Assembly (NCBI GenBank): GCA_016284045.1
Contig: JAEEOB010000125.1
Span: forward strand, 1 to 56,680
Direction: 5' to 3'
Length of the DNA stretch: 56,680 nucleotides
Source: Bacteroidaceae bacterium
GTDB taxonomy: Bacteria; Bacteroidota; Bacteroidia; Bacteroidales; Bacteroidaceae
The notes below the pieces were generated by a model. That model saw only the letters and a program-made list of their open reading frames with translations. It was not told the DNA's origin and did no database searches. The translations under genes were made by a program, and so were the position numbers. Shown one piece after another: positions 37,201 to 45,125 of this stretch (the first letter of the stretch is position 1; each line of letters begins with the position of its first letter).

Positions 37201-37798
37201 TAGAGCTGACGAATATGATTTCTATCAGGTGGTTAAGAACGTGCCTGTTGGTTATTATGACATTTTCCTCCGCACACGTACCGCTGTTGGTAAGACTGGC
37301 GTTTCCCAGGATGGTACTCCTGACAAATATATGTATGTTCAGGTTGGTGATGGTGAGAGAATTCTTGCTCCGTTCCCAGAAGGAGGTAGTTGGGCAGGTT
37401 ATCCAACTGTTATCAAGAACGTGCTTGTAACTGACGGCGAAATCCGTATCGGTGCTGTTGAGAACGCGCTCTCTCTCAAGGAGGCTTCTGTTGACCCTGA
37501 GACTGGTGAGGCTATTGAAGGCGCTGAGACTACTTGGGATACTAACACCTTCGTGGACGATGCACGTATCTTCTTTGTGGCTCCGGCCGACGGCGTTGAC
37601 TACTCCAAGCTGAAAGTGGCTGAGAAGGGTGACGTGAATGGCGACGGTGTGGTTAACATCTCAGACGTTGTTGCTATCATCAACACCATGGCTGGTGACA
37701 CCACATTCAAGGATACAGCTGATGTGAACGGCGACGGTGCAGTTAACATCTCCGACGTTGTGAATGTAATCAATATCATGGCTGATACTGCTGAATAA
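34280..37798 (+). CDS. Large secreted carbohydrate-binding-type protein with dockerin-like C-terminus
   Basis: Protein of 1172 residues with a Sec signal (MKKLNFLIALGLISAASMQAQ). No catalytic family is recognised. Residues ~20-240 look like a jelly-roll carbohydrate-binding module (LGFEAGDQKY, NTAYRVSFWVKAD, ending YNPGEYILDDIKLEKG). Bacterial Ig-like segments follow (about 360-460: VPENESFELDPATTKTISVTF). Around 470-680 is a second jelly-roll with many aromatic residues (YNYGWGGNPGGGGARLYAGF). Residues ~690-800 are Ala/Glu/Asp-rich helices resembling FIVAR-type spacers. The last ~57 residues are two calcium-loop repeats (DVNGDGVVNISDVVAIINTM and DVNGDGAVNISDVVNVINIM), shared with the upstream GH98 protein. 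Codon choice is strongly biased (GCT, GAG, AAG), suggesting high expression. Likely a surface xylan-binding or scaffold protein. Confidence 0.75.
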   Translation: MKKLNFLIALGLISAASMQAQTTVVSLGFEAGDQKYTTEEAYTPGGTYGDWVNRNEADEWTEPYAGDNHSGEYSFRMYNTEDLEGNTWDRGFKVGNLQLEDNTAYRVSFWVKADPSHFNAETGVETANKIKSSIAIGKEYFDMPISTKSGDQYYYTWANCNGEWKHYSYVTYFTNKADQDALSGSYSGKTDMNGNKVSEEGDPFPEAYFITINMYNPGEYILDDIKLEKGVTFNEATFNSDVIKLDFGYPTNIAALANANNGTLSLDPSQVTVKINGSAADVEFLEGKSDGFLYIFLNGVSAEDADEVTVSFTPAADCPIIYNANRRPSADVESEMKVLGFANETAYFDESIDAMPAAWSPAVMVSSVPENESFELDPATTKTISVTFDKKVALDYASATLTAPGVNKDLTSGMSLSDDQLTIITQLPTLADGEYEFTLSGVTNSYGVDCLDDQKVIFAVGPDNDQSTSEAVYQSDFDNDMTDGIPPGWVTYNEAGFHIYGFNDEARTSQYNYGWGGNPGGGGARLYAGFSGDFNKAMYWGTRGTNEGYASYGEQVKDWILDDGSIDPDMPDNISLYLTPQKYQIYFQMAAWKGEPQFSFTLEDLDGNVYAKFTDYVAKPNMNGATGKVSGTVTCQADFTVDKEGYYVLKFTSAEAQWQEFLLANVRLITMPSKAAYYRQLLKAATEEAEAVLASAEDSSYDGDTKTALSNAIDNAKNGHFTSASEVNAVMDNLKELSDAMTKRMENIDNFDVAMLEAIAAYDELDGKYLNAEVAKTAKTIIDQYGSTNASALSDDELNEVTPAIMKAAAQMKNVKSVVDVLAWGAFKAAQTATLLGEDGTAGYEAVTDDRNVVKKLNNVSTQALYNKIAAGEDLTPYMTSVYYETGDQLEEIPEDNNGEYNEDGFPRAIYGIDFTGLIYNPHMYTFMTASAALQDNSIPGWMVVQPKDPGSLHFNGDPASEEKPVSDVTVNGYRADEYDFYQVVKNVPVGYYDIFLRTRTAVGKTGVSQDGTPDKYMYVQVGDGERILAPFPEGGSWAGYPTVIKNVLVTDGEIRIGAVENALSLKEASVDPETGEAIEGAETTWDTNTFVDDARIFFVAPADGVDYSKLKVAEKGDVNGDGVVNISDVVAIINTMAGDTTFKDTADVNGDGAVNISDVVNVINIMADTAE

Positions 37799-37814
37799 TA
37801 ATTATTGTACTGTT

Positions 37815-37855
37815 AAAAAAAATGGCGTGTCGATTCCGACACGCCATTTTTTTTT
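37815..37855 (+). terminator. Strong intrinsic terminator
   Basis: AATGGCGTGTCG (37821-37832) and its complement (37837-37848) form a stem with a 4-nt loop, flanked by A and T runs. Located 17 bp past the large secreted protein gene. The A/T flanks would also allow action in reverse. Confidence 0.85.
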
Positions 37856-37862
37856 GACTTTA

Positions 37863-37894
37863 TTTGTGATTTGTGAAAATAAACACTAAATTTG
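37863..37894 (+). promoter_or_regulatory. Promoter of the hybrid two-component regulator gene
   Basis: TTTG (37863-37866), 20 bp, TAAATTTG (37887-37894), a perfect consensus. It starts immediately after the upstream terminator. Predicted start near 37901 gives a leader of about 188 nt, which includes the octamer repeat at 38035-38066. Confidence 0.7.
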
Positions 37895-38034
37895 CAAATT
37901 AATTGCGTTTTAAAGATAATAATCTGTTAAGTTAAACTCGATGAATATAGAATCGACAAGAGAATAATTAAACTATAGACTGCTGATTAATGATTGACGT
38001 ATGACTCTGAATGGTGGTACTTCTTGCCATCAAC

Positions 38035-38066
38035 TCTTCTTCTCTTCTCGTCTTCTTGTCTTCTTT
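38035..38066. repeat. Octamer tandem repeat in the regulator gene leader
   Basis: Four 8-bp units, TCTTCTTC, TCTTCTCG, TCTTCTTG, TCTTCTTT, 22 bp before the ATG of the hybrid regulator. Same family as 20635-20674 and 50953-50984. Confidence 0.75.
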
Positions 38067-38088
38067 GTTTAACGAATACTAACTGACT

Positions 38089-41000
38089 ATGATACGCTTT
38101 TGTAAATTTTTTGGGATTTTTTTTGCTTTTATCTCTTTTTTGAATGCGTCTGCACAGAATGTGATGATGTTCACGTCTAAGCAGGGGCTGTCTTATTCTT
38201 GTGTCAGAAACATTTATCAGGATAGTCGGAATAACATCTGGATTACTACCCAGAACGGACTCAACCGATACGATGGGACGAAAATAAATGTGTATCGACA
38301 TGTCATGGGAGACGACAGCTCGCTTATGCATGATGAGACAACATGTGTGTTTGAATATGATAACTACAGGATGCTTGTCGGTACTGGATATGGACTGCAG
38401 TTTTATGATTATCCCACCGATAAATTCATCAACGTGCCTTTTATCAATGATAATGACACACTTAAATCAAGAGTGGTCTTTATCGGTAAAGTGGATGGCA
38501 AGGTTTGTGCGTCTTTTGCAGGATATGGTTTTGCTTTTCTGCAACAGGATGACGATAATAATTTCTTTGTCTCTCATTCCGATGAGTATGAGACTGAAAA
38601 TAGAGCTTCACCTATTCAAATCTTTGAGGATGAGTCTAAACAGGTTTGGCTCATTAATTCAAACAGGAATTTCTTCTGTAAGAAAAATGGTAAATTCAAA
38701 AAGTATGATGAGCTGACAGATGTCGTCAAATTCTGTTTTAGCTCATCTGGCAAACTCTATGCTGCAACTCAAAATCATGGACTTTTTGTTCTCGATAAAA
38801 AATCCGACTCATTTAAGGTCGTAGCAACGCCAGAAGAGATAGGAAGAATTGTGGCTGGACTCAACTCATGGTCGCTTGGAAGACTGTTTATCTGCACTGA
38901 TGGGGCTGGACTGAGAATTTATGACGAGAACACCGGAAAAGTCACGCTTAGCACCATTCGGACTACTGACATCAATATGTCTTCTGCCAACGTGAAAGAT
39001 GCAATTAGCGATTCTTTCGGGAATGTTTGGGTCGGTATCTATTGGAAGGGGGTGATGATGAAACCGGTCAATCAATCGGCTTTTGAATATATCGGACAGT
39101 ATTCTATAACTAAAAATACAATCGGAAACAAATCGGTCTTTGCCATGTTGCCTGATGAGGACGGGATTTGGGTCGCTACCGATAATGATGGAATTTACCA
39201 CATTCAGCCTGATGGATTGTCCTCAAAGCATTGGAGCACCGATCAGCAGGCGGGAGCTCCGGGGGGATTCACATCCATTGTCAAACAAGGACCGTCAACA
39301 CTACTCCTCGGTTCTTTCGCAGAGGGACTTTGGAAAATGACTGACGGACATTTTTCTCTCATTACAAAAGAAATCAACAGAGTCTTCGACATCAAGCCGG
39401 CTAAAGAGAAAGGATGCTATTGGATTGCATCACTTGGCGACGGACTCTACTATTTTGATTATACAACCTCTAAGTTTATTAAATACGCGCCTGACTGGTC
39501 TGAAGGGGGTATTGGGACAAAAATCATCGGTAATATCTATGTGTTTAAACTGCTGCTTGTCAACGACAAACTATTTGTCGGAACTGCTGATGGACTAAAC
39601 GTATGTCATGTCATGGACAACGGCATTATTACGCAGCAAAGTGAGAGAATCCTTAATGGAAAACAGATTACACAACTCACACTCTCCGATGATAAGAGAG
39701 TTGTTTGGGCTGCCACTAATCAAGGGCTGGTCAAAATCAATGTGAATTCGCTCGACACAAATGTTTATACCACTGAAAACGGACTGCCTATCAACAGCAT
39801 CAAGTCAATTTTGACGGATAAGAACAAATTGTGGTTGGGGACTGATTTAGGACTTTCCTGCTTCAATCCCGATGAAGGAGAGGTCTCAAATTTCTTTGCT
39901 GCTGATGGAATTCAGGACAATGAGTTCAGCACAGCGGCTGTTAAATGGAAAGACAATCTCTATCTTGGAGGCATAAGCGGTATCACTTATTTTGACGCTA
40001 ACCGGGTGGAGCAATGGAGCAAGGCGGGATTAAAAATGCATCTCAAACTTGTTGATGTGCTCGTGGGAGGTAGTATCATCCATAAGGGAGACATTAAAGG
40101 CGGATATCAGGTACTGGACGGATTGCTTGATGAATGTGAGAGAATTGATTTGCCTCACGATGAAAACCATTTCACTATCGAGTTGTGTGTGCCGGAAATG
40201 ACAAGCCAGAATCTCATATTCGACTATGCGGTCAATGGTGGTGAGTGGGTTAATCAGGGAGGTGGTAACAATCGTCTTGTTTTCGACAACCTTGACCCGG
40301 GAACATATAAAATTAAAGTCAGGGCAAGAGTGTTGGGGAAGTTCACAGAGGAAAGGGTCTTCACTGCTGTTGTACATCCGGCATGGTATGCTTCCACTTT
40401 TGCCAAAATCATTTATACGCTCATCTTCCTCGGTATTTGCTGGTTCATCTGGCAGTATTTAAAAAGGAAAATGGAAGTGAGGAGAGCCTTGGCTAAACAA
40501 AAACAGCAGGAGGAAATCAATGAGGCGAGAATTCAGTTCTTCATGAATATCAGCCATGAAATCCGTACTCCTATGACTCTCATCATGTCACCGCTTAATA
40601 AACTTATAGAAAGTGATGACAACACTGAACGGCAGCATAACTACAAGCTTATCAAACAGAATTCTAATCGTATTCTCCGGCTTGTCAATCAGATGATGGA
40701 CGCAAGGAAAATCGAACAGGGAAAATTTCTCCTCAGCTACAAGAAAGTCGAACTCGTAGGGTTCTTGCAGAACCTTTTCGATGTGTTTGCTACAAACGCA
40801 CAGGGAAGAAAGATTCAGTATGAATTCCTGCATAGTCAGGATATCTACAATGTCTATATCGACCCGTCAAATACCGACAAGATTGTCATGAATCTTCTGT
40901 CGAATGCTTTCAAATTCACTCCCGACGGTGGAAAAATCACTTTGCGTCTCAATGCAAGGGTAAAGGATTTCGACATCGTTGTAGATGATAGTGGATGCGG

Positions 41001-42069
41001 CATTTCCGACGAAGACAAGAAGAGAGTGTTCGACCGGTTCTTCTCCGCTAGTAAAAAAGATGGGTATTTGGGTACAGGAATAGGACTTAACCTCACATCG
41101 ATGCTGGTCAAGCTTCATAAGGGGGAAATCAACGTACTTGACAATCCGGAAGGAAAAGGAACAAGGTTTGTGGTTAATATGCCAGTGGGCGATGTGGAAC
41201 TTCTTGAGGGAAATGTCATTCCTGAAGACGACACACAGCCAGAGGAGCATGAGATGGCAGAACTTCTTTCTATCGATAAGCCTACTGACACACACCGTAA
41301 GAACGTGATTCTGGTAGAGGACGACGAGGCTATCAGACAGTATGTCCACAGCGAGCTGTCAAAAGACCTTGTCATCAAAACCTGTTCCAACGGGCAGGAG
41401 GCTTGGGATTATATTGTCACGCATCCAGGTAAGGTCGATATTGTCCTCAGCGACATCATGATGCCTGTCATGGACGGACTGACACTATGCCAGAAAATCA
41501 AAACCAATTTCAACACCAACCATATTCCTGTGGTTATTATGACTGCGTTGGGAAGCGACTCCGACCGTATTGCCGGACTTACTAACGGAGCCGATGCATA
41601 CGTTACAAAGCCCTTCAACATTGATGTACTCCGGACTGTCATCATACAGCAGCTCAAGACACGTCAGATGCTGCAGGGAAAATTCCACGGCGACAAGCAG
41701 CATGAGGAAAAAATCGACAAGGTTGAGGTTGAGTCTCCGGATGAGAACCTCATGAGAAGGGTGATGAAGGTTATCAACGAAAATATCAGCAACCCGGATC
41801 TTTCCGTGGAGATTATTGCAGACAAGGTCGGCATCAGCCGCGTGCATTTCTACAGAAAAATGAAAGACCTTACGGGACAGGCACCACGCGACTTCCTCAA
41901 ATATGTGCGCCTCAAAGAGGCTGGAAGGCTTCTCAAAGAGAAGAAAATGGATATCACTGGAGTCAGCATTGCTGTCGGTTTCAAGTCTCTGTCGGCTTTC
42001 TCTACCAACTTCAAGGCACTCTACGGACTCTCACCAACCGAATACGTCAAGAAAATGGAAGAAGAATAA
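38089..42069 (+). CDS. Hybrid two-component system regulator (sensor kinase, receiver and AraC domains in one chain)
   Basis: Protein of 1326 residues. A Sec signal is followed by about a dozen two-component-regulator propeller repeats (for example NIYQDSRNNIWITTQNGLNRY and ILTDKNKLWLGTDLGLSCF), then a Y_Y_Y domain (about 680-760). A membrane helix spans ~768-788. The kinase has its phospho-acceptor His823 in NISHEIRTPM and an ATPase domain (NLLSNAFKFTPDGG, DDSGCGISDED, GTGIGLNLTSML). The receiver domain (~1070-1185) has phospho-acceptor Asp1122 in LSDIMMPVMDG. The C-terminal AraC-type DNA-binding domain (~1225-1326) contains IADKVGISRVHFYRKMK. The periplasmic sensor normally binds an oligosaccharide. 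Next to transporter, GH10 and GH43 genes it corresponds in context to XynR described for Prevotella bryantii, and should activate the xylan genes in response to xylo-oligosaccharide. Confidence 0.93.
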   Translation: MIRFCKFFGIFFAFISFLNASAQNVMMFTSKQGLSYSCVRNIYQDSRNNIWITTQNGLNRYDGTKINVYRHVMGDDSSLMHDETTCVFEYDNYRMLVGTGYGLQFYDYPTDKFINVPFINDNDTLKSRVVFIGKVDGKVCASFAGYGFAFLQQDDDNNFFVSHSDEYETENRASPIQIFEDESKQVWLINSNRNFFCKKNGKFKKYDELTDVVKFCFSSSGKLYAATQNHGLFVLDKKSDSFKVVATPEEIGRIVAGLNSWSLGRLFICTDGAGLRIYDENTGKVTLSTIRTTDINMSSANVKDAISDSFGNVWVGIYWKGVMMKPVNQSAFEYIGQYSITKNTIGNKSVFAMLPDEDGIWVATDNDGIYHIQPDGLSSKHWSTDQQAGAPGGFTSIVKQGPSTLLLGSFAEGLWKMTDGHFSLITKEINRVFDIKPAKEKGCYWIASLGDGLYYFDYTTSKFIKYAPDWSEGGIGTKIIGNIYVFKLLLVNDKLFVGTADGLNVCHVMDNGIITQQSERILNGKQITQLTLSDDKRVVWAATNQGLVKINVNSLDTNVYTTENGLPINSIKSILTDKNKLWLGTDLGLSCFNPDEGEVSNFFAADGIQDNEFSTAAVKWKDNLYLGGISGITYFDANRVEQWSKAGLKMHLKLVDVLVGGSIIHKGDIKGGYQVLDGLLDECERIDLPHDENHFTIELCVPEMTSQNLIFDYAVNGGEWVNQGGGNNRLVFDNLDPGTYKIKVRARVLGKFTEERVFTAVVHPAWYASTFAKIIYTLIFLGICWFIWQYLKRKMEVRRALAKQKQQEEINEARIQFFMNISHEIRTPMTLIMSPLNKLIESDDNTERQHNYKLIKQNSNRILRLVNQMMDARKIEQGKFLLSYKKVELVGFLQNLFDVFATNAQGRKIQYEFLHSQDIYNVYIDPSNTDKIVMNLLSNAFKFTPDGGKITLRLNARVKDFDIVVDDSGCGISDEDKKRVFDRFFSASKKDGYLGTGIGLNLTSMLVKLHKGEINVLDNPEGKGTRFVVNMPVGDVELLEGNVIPEDDTQPEEHEMAELLSIDKPTDTHRKNVILVEDDEAIRQYVHSELSKDLVIKTCSNGQEAWDYIVTHPGKVDIVLSDIMMPVMDGLTLCQKIKTNFNTNHIPVVIMTALGSDSDRIAGLTNGADAYVTKPFNIDVLRTVIIQQLKTRQMLQGKFHGDKQHEEKIDKVEVESPDENLMRRVMKVINENISNPDLSVEIIADKVGISRVHFYRKMKDLTGQAPRDFLKYVRLKEAGRLLKEKKMDITGVSIAVGFKSLSAFSTNFKALYGLSPTEYVKKMEEE

Positions 42070-42095
42070 AGTCAAGTCCACGAGACATTGGCTCG

Positions 42096-42148
42096 TTAAC
42101 TCCCAAATTCATTTTTTTACTCCTATTTTCGCAGAATATTATCTCCCA
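42096..42148. repeat. Copy of the TTAACTTCC-type spacer repeat
   Basis: TTAACTCCC (42096-42104), TTTTACTCC (42116-42124) and ATTATCTCCC (42139-42148), about 20 bp apart. GGCTCGTTAACT and CAGAATATTA echo the fcl-kdsA spacer (22014-22050). Located just after the regulator stop codon. Confidence 0.5.
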
Positions 42149-42154
42149 ATTAAT

Positions 42155-42200
42155 AAAAGTACGAATCCCCAACTCTCACGAGCTGGGGATTCGTACTTTT
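42155..42200. terminator. Strong terminator after the regulator gene
   Basis: A 17-bp perfect stem pairs 42155-42171 with 42184-42200, with a small inner CTC/GAG stem and AT-rich flanks. It would stop readthrough from the regulator into the transporter operon and could also work on the minus strand. Confidence 0.8.
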
Positions 42201-42431
42201 AACTAACTAAACCAATAGAAAATTAAAAAAACTACTAACTAAACTAATATAAAAAAACTACTGACTTTATTTTGCTTAACTAACTGCGATTTTTATAAAA
42301 AACTGTTTTTGTTTTTTGATAATGCAAAGTTACGGACTTTTTTAATAACCCCTTTTCCATTATGTTTCTTTTATTTTCTTTTTTAGTTCTTTATCAATTT
42401 TTTTTCCATTTCATTTCTCCTCAAACCTAAA

Positions 42432-42497
42432 TGTTACATATTAAAAAGGAAATGTATCGTTCATGATACATTATAATAAATAATATAACTAAATTTG
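42432..42497 (+). promoter_or_regulatory. Promoter and candidate regulator boxes of the xylan/xylose operon
   Basis: -7 element TAAATTTG at 42490-42497, 25 bp before the transporter ATG. TGTTAC (42432-42437) and TGTATC (42453-42458) begin exactly 21 bp apart, the second 37 bp before the -7 element. The second box is also one arm of an inverted repeat, AATGTATC (42451-42458) and GATACATT (42465-42472). No TTTG lies at -33, suggesting that an activator is needed. The same arrangement occurs at 34063-34129. The 42201-42431 part of the 42070-42521 spacer is AT-rich with a minus-strand TAACTTTG (42332-42325). Confidence 0.6.
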
Positions 42498-42521
42498 CAT
42501 AAAATTCTAAAAACAAATTAT

Positions 42522-43940
42522 ATGGATAAAACAAAAAACAATCGCATCCAAGAAACCAATGGGTATTATAAACTTACATGGCTACAACGTATAGGATTCG
42601 GTTCGGGAGACTTGGCTCAGAACCTCATTTTCCAAACAGTTGCTTGCTATTTAATGATTTACCTTACTACAGTATTGAAAATTAATCCTGCATTTGTCAG
42701 CGGACTCATTCTGGCTGTTCGACTTATTGACTGTTTCTGGAGTCCTATTGTGGGACGATATATAGATAATCGAAATCCTAAGTTGGGCAAATATCGTACT
42801 TATCTTCTTTATGGAGGTATTCCCCTTACTATAGCTGCTTGTCTTTTGATGCTTCCGCAGGCTGCATCATGGTCCATGACTATGAAAATGATTTATGCTA
42901 CTGCCAGCTATACTGTGCTCAGCTTAATTTATTCGGTTGTGAACATACCATACGGGTCTATCATGGCTAGTATGACTCGTGATAACGATGAAGTGCTTGT
43001 ACTTACTTCCACTCGAATGGTTTGTGCTAATATCGGTCAGATTATTGTTCAGGCCGGTTTCCCTATTGGACTTGCCTTGTGTGTTCATTCTGCAATTGAT
43101 TGGAAACAGGCTACATTTATGGCTATTGGTACAATTCCAGCTTTTGTTATACTTCCTTCTCTGCCAATTTTGAAGAAATGGTTAGGCAAAAAAGGTCTTT
43201 ATTATACGCTTCTTGCAATAGGCTTAGTTGGATTTGCTATTTTGTTTGTCATTGGAAAATTCTTTGATGTCGAAAATAGCAACACTATCGTACAAATTGC
43301 TAAAGTAATGACGGGTATCGGTCTACTCGTGGGATCTTTAATGTGGGCTCTTGTCCCTGAAGTCATTACCGAGGCTGAACACCGTACGGGGAACCGACCT
43401 GCAGCCACAGTGAATGCACTGGCGGGCGTTGCTTTTAAAGCAGGCTTCTCAATCGCCGGATGGATTACACCTTTGGCAATGGGGATGGTTGGATTTAACT
43501 TTGCTAATGAAGAGTCTGCTCTACCCACAGAACCTGGTTCTTGGTTCACTGTTACATGTGTTTTTGCAATTGTTGGTTTTGTGCTGTTGATGCTTTGTTT
43601 TATGGGTAGTAAAGAAAATATCACCACTACACCAAAAAAACCTGTCTCTTTTGGTGAAATGTGGCAGGAGTTCAAGGCTAACAAATGTCTTCAGTTGGTG
43701 CTTGGAATCTTCGTTGTGGTGTTCTTAGCTTCATTTATTAGTGCTCCTGTGAATGCTTATTATACAAAACTGGCAAATTATGATACAACTGCACAAAATG
43801 CCATTTTATTGTTCACTACAATTATTCCTGCTGTTCTTCTTGTCTTTGTTGGATACCTTATTTACAAGTATCCACTTACTGATGAGAGACTTGACGAAAT
43901 TAACCGTGAGATTGAGGCCAGAAGTCATAACGAAGAATAA
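42522..43940 (+). CDS. GPH-family sugar:cation symporter for xylosides
   Basis: Protein of 472 residues with twelve membrane segments, of the glycoside-pentoside-hexuronide:cation symporter family (MelB/XynD type). Landmarks: WLQRIGFGSGDLAQNLIF in TM1, RLIDCFWSPIVGRYIDNRNP with the conserved cation-site Asp and loop, LGKYRTYLLYG, and PYGSIMASMTRDNDEV. I start at MDKTKNN; the alternative TTG at 42495 lies within the promoter. As first gene of the operon with GH10, GH43, xylB and xylA it most likely carries xylo-oligosaccharides or xylose across the inner membrane with Na+ or H+. It corresponds to xynD in the P. bryantii cluster by order. Confidence 0.9.
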   Translation: MDKTKNNRIQETNGYYKLTWLQRIGFGSGDLAQNLIFQTVACYLMIYLTTVLKINPAFVSGLILAVRLIDCFWSPIVGRYIDNRNPKLGKYRTYLLYGGIPLTIAACLLMLPQAASWSMTMKMIYATASYTVLSLIYSVVNIPYGSIMASMTRDNDEVLVLTSTRMVCANIGQIIVQAGFPIGLALCVHSAIDWKQATFMAIGTIPAFVILPSLPILKKWLGKKGLYYTLLAIGLVGFAILFVIGKFFDVENSNTIVQIAKVMTGIGLLVGSLMWALVPEVITEAEHRTGNRPAATVNALAGVAFKAGFSIAGWITPLAMGMVGFNFANEESALPTEPGSWFTVTCVFAIVGFVLLMLCFMGSKENITTTPKKPVSFGEMWQEFKANKCLQLVLGIFVVVFLASFISAPVNAYYTKLANYDTTAQNAILLFTTIIPAVLLVFVGYLIYKYPLTDERLDEINREIEARSHNEE

Positions 43941-43949
43941 TTCCGAATT

Positions 43950-45092
43950 ATGAGAAAACTGTTTATTACTGCTTGCATGTCACTAATCGCGCTTGCTGCC
44001 TGCAACAACAATAAGAATCAGTCGCAAGAGCAGAATCAGAACACTACTCTCAAGGATGCTTTAGGTAAGTATGGCATCCTTGCAGGGGTTGCTGTCAATG
44101 TCGATGAGGTGGCAGGTAGGACACCCAAAGCACAGGATGTTATCACTGCCAACTTCTCAAGTATCGTGGCGGAGAACTGCATGAAGCACGAGAGCATTGA
44201 GCCGGAGGAGGGTAAGTTCGTCTTCGATGATGCCGACAGCCTCGTGGCTTTCGGTGAGAAAAACGGCATGAAGGTCATCGGACATTGTCTAGTATGGCAC
44301 AACCAGTGTGCTCCATGGCTATTCGAGAAGCCTAAGGAGGGAGGGAAGCTTACGCGTGATATCCTCATCGAACGTATGAAAAATCACATCACCACCATGG
44401 TGAAACGATATAAAGGGCGTATACATGGATGGGATGTGGTCAATGAGGCAATTGAGGACGACGGCTCTTTCCGCCAGACTCCCTTCTACCAGATTATTGG
44501 TCCTGACTTCATCGAAATTGCGCTGAAAACAGCGCATGAGGCTGATCCCGATGCGGAGCTTTATCTCAACGACTTTTCCATGTCCAAACCCGAGAAGCGT
44601 GCGAAATATGTGGAGCTGATCAATGACCTCAAGGCTAAAGGATGCCGAATCGATGCCATCGGAATGCAGAGCCATAACGGTGACGACTATCCGGAACTGG
44701 ACGAATATGAGAAATCTATTGATGAGTTCGCTAAATGTGGAGTGAAAGTGATGATGACTGAGCTTGACCTCAACATACTCCCTAAGCCGGAGAAATTCGG
44801 AGAGGGCGCGAATGTAGTCGAGGATTATTCTTACAGGGAGGAAATGGATCCTTACAAAAACGGACTCGATGAGAAAGGGGAGCAGCTATTTGAGCAGCGC
44901 TACCTCGATTTCTTCAATATCTATCTCAAACATAAAGACCAGATTTCCAGAATCACCCTTTGGGGGGTCAGCGACAAGACATCGTGGCTTAACGACTGGC
45001 CGATTAAAGGAAGAACTGCGTATGCGCTCCTCTTCGACCGAGATTATAATCCAAAGCCGGTTTTGCAGAAAATCGTCGATTTGCTCAAATAA
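43950..45092 (+). CDS. GH10 endo-beta-1,4-xylanase, lipoprotein
   Basis: Protein of 380 residues with a lipoprotein signal (LIALAAC, Cys18) and a ~15-residue Asn/Gln linker. A single GH10 barrel follows with all landmarks: AENCMKHESIEPEEGKFVF, KVIGHCLVWHNQ, acid/base Glu166 in WDVVNEAIED, and nucleophile Glu271 in MMTELDLNIL. It also has ITLWGVSDKTSWL near the end. There is no separate binding module. The lipid anchor puts it on the periplasmic or outer side of a membrane, where it would shorten xylan or larger xylo-oligosaccharides before uptake. Begins 9 bp after the transporter stop, so cotranscribed. Confidence 0.95.
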   Translation: MRKLFITACMSLIALAACNNNKNQSQEQNQNTTLKDALGKYGILAGVAVNVDEVAGRTPKAQDVITANFSSIVAENCMKHESIEPEEGKFVFDDADSLVAFGEKNGMKVIGHCLVWHNQCAPWLFEKPKEGGKLTRDILIERMKNHITTMVKRYKGRIHGWDVVNEAIEDDGSFRQTPFYQIIGPDFIEIALKTAHEADPDAELYLNDFSMSKPEKRAKYVELINDLKAKGCRIDAIGMQSHNGDDYPELDEYEKSIDEFAKCGVKVMMTELDLNILPKPEKFGEGANVVEDYSYREEMDPYKNGLDEKGEQLFEQRYLDFFNIYLKHKDQISRITLWGVSDKTSWLNDWPIKGRTAYALLFDRDYNPKPVLQKIVDLLK

Positions 45093-45125
45093 TGGTTACA
45101 TTAAGTTAATTTGATGAAATTTGAT

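Noticed and set aside
33838-37798. A true cellulosome
   Set aside because: Dockerin-like repeats alone do not show one; there is no cohesin or scaffoldin here, and such tails are frequent in Prevotella proteins.
42495-42521. TTG start for the transporter
   Set aside because: The codon is inside the -7 promoter element, and the ATG at 42522 is the normal family start.
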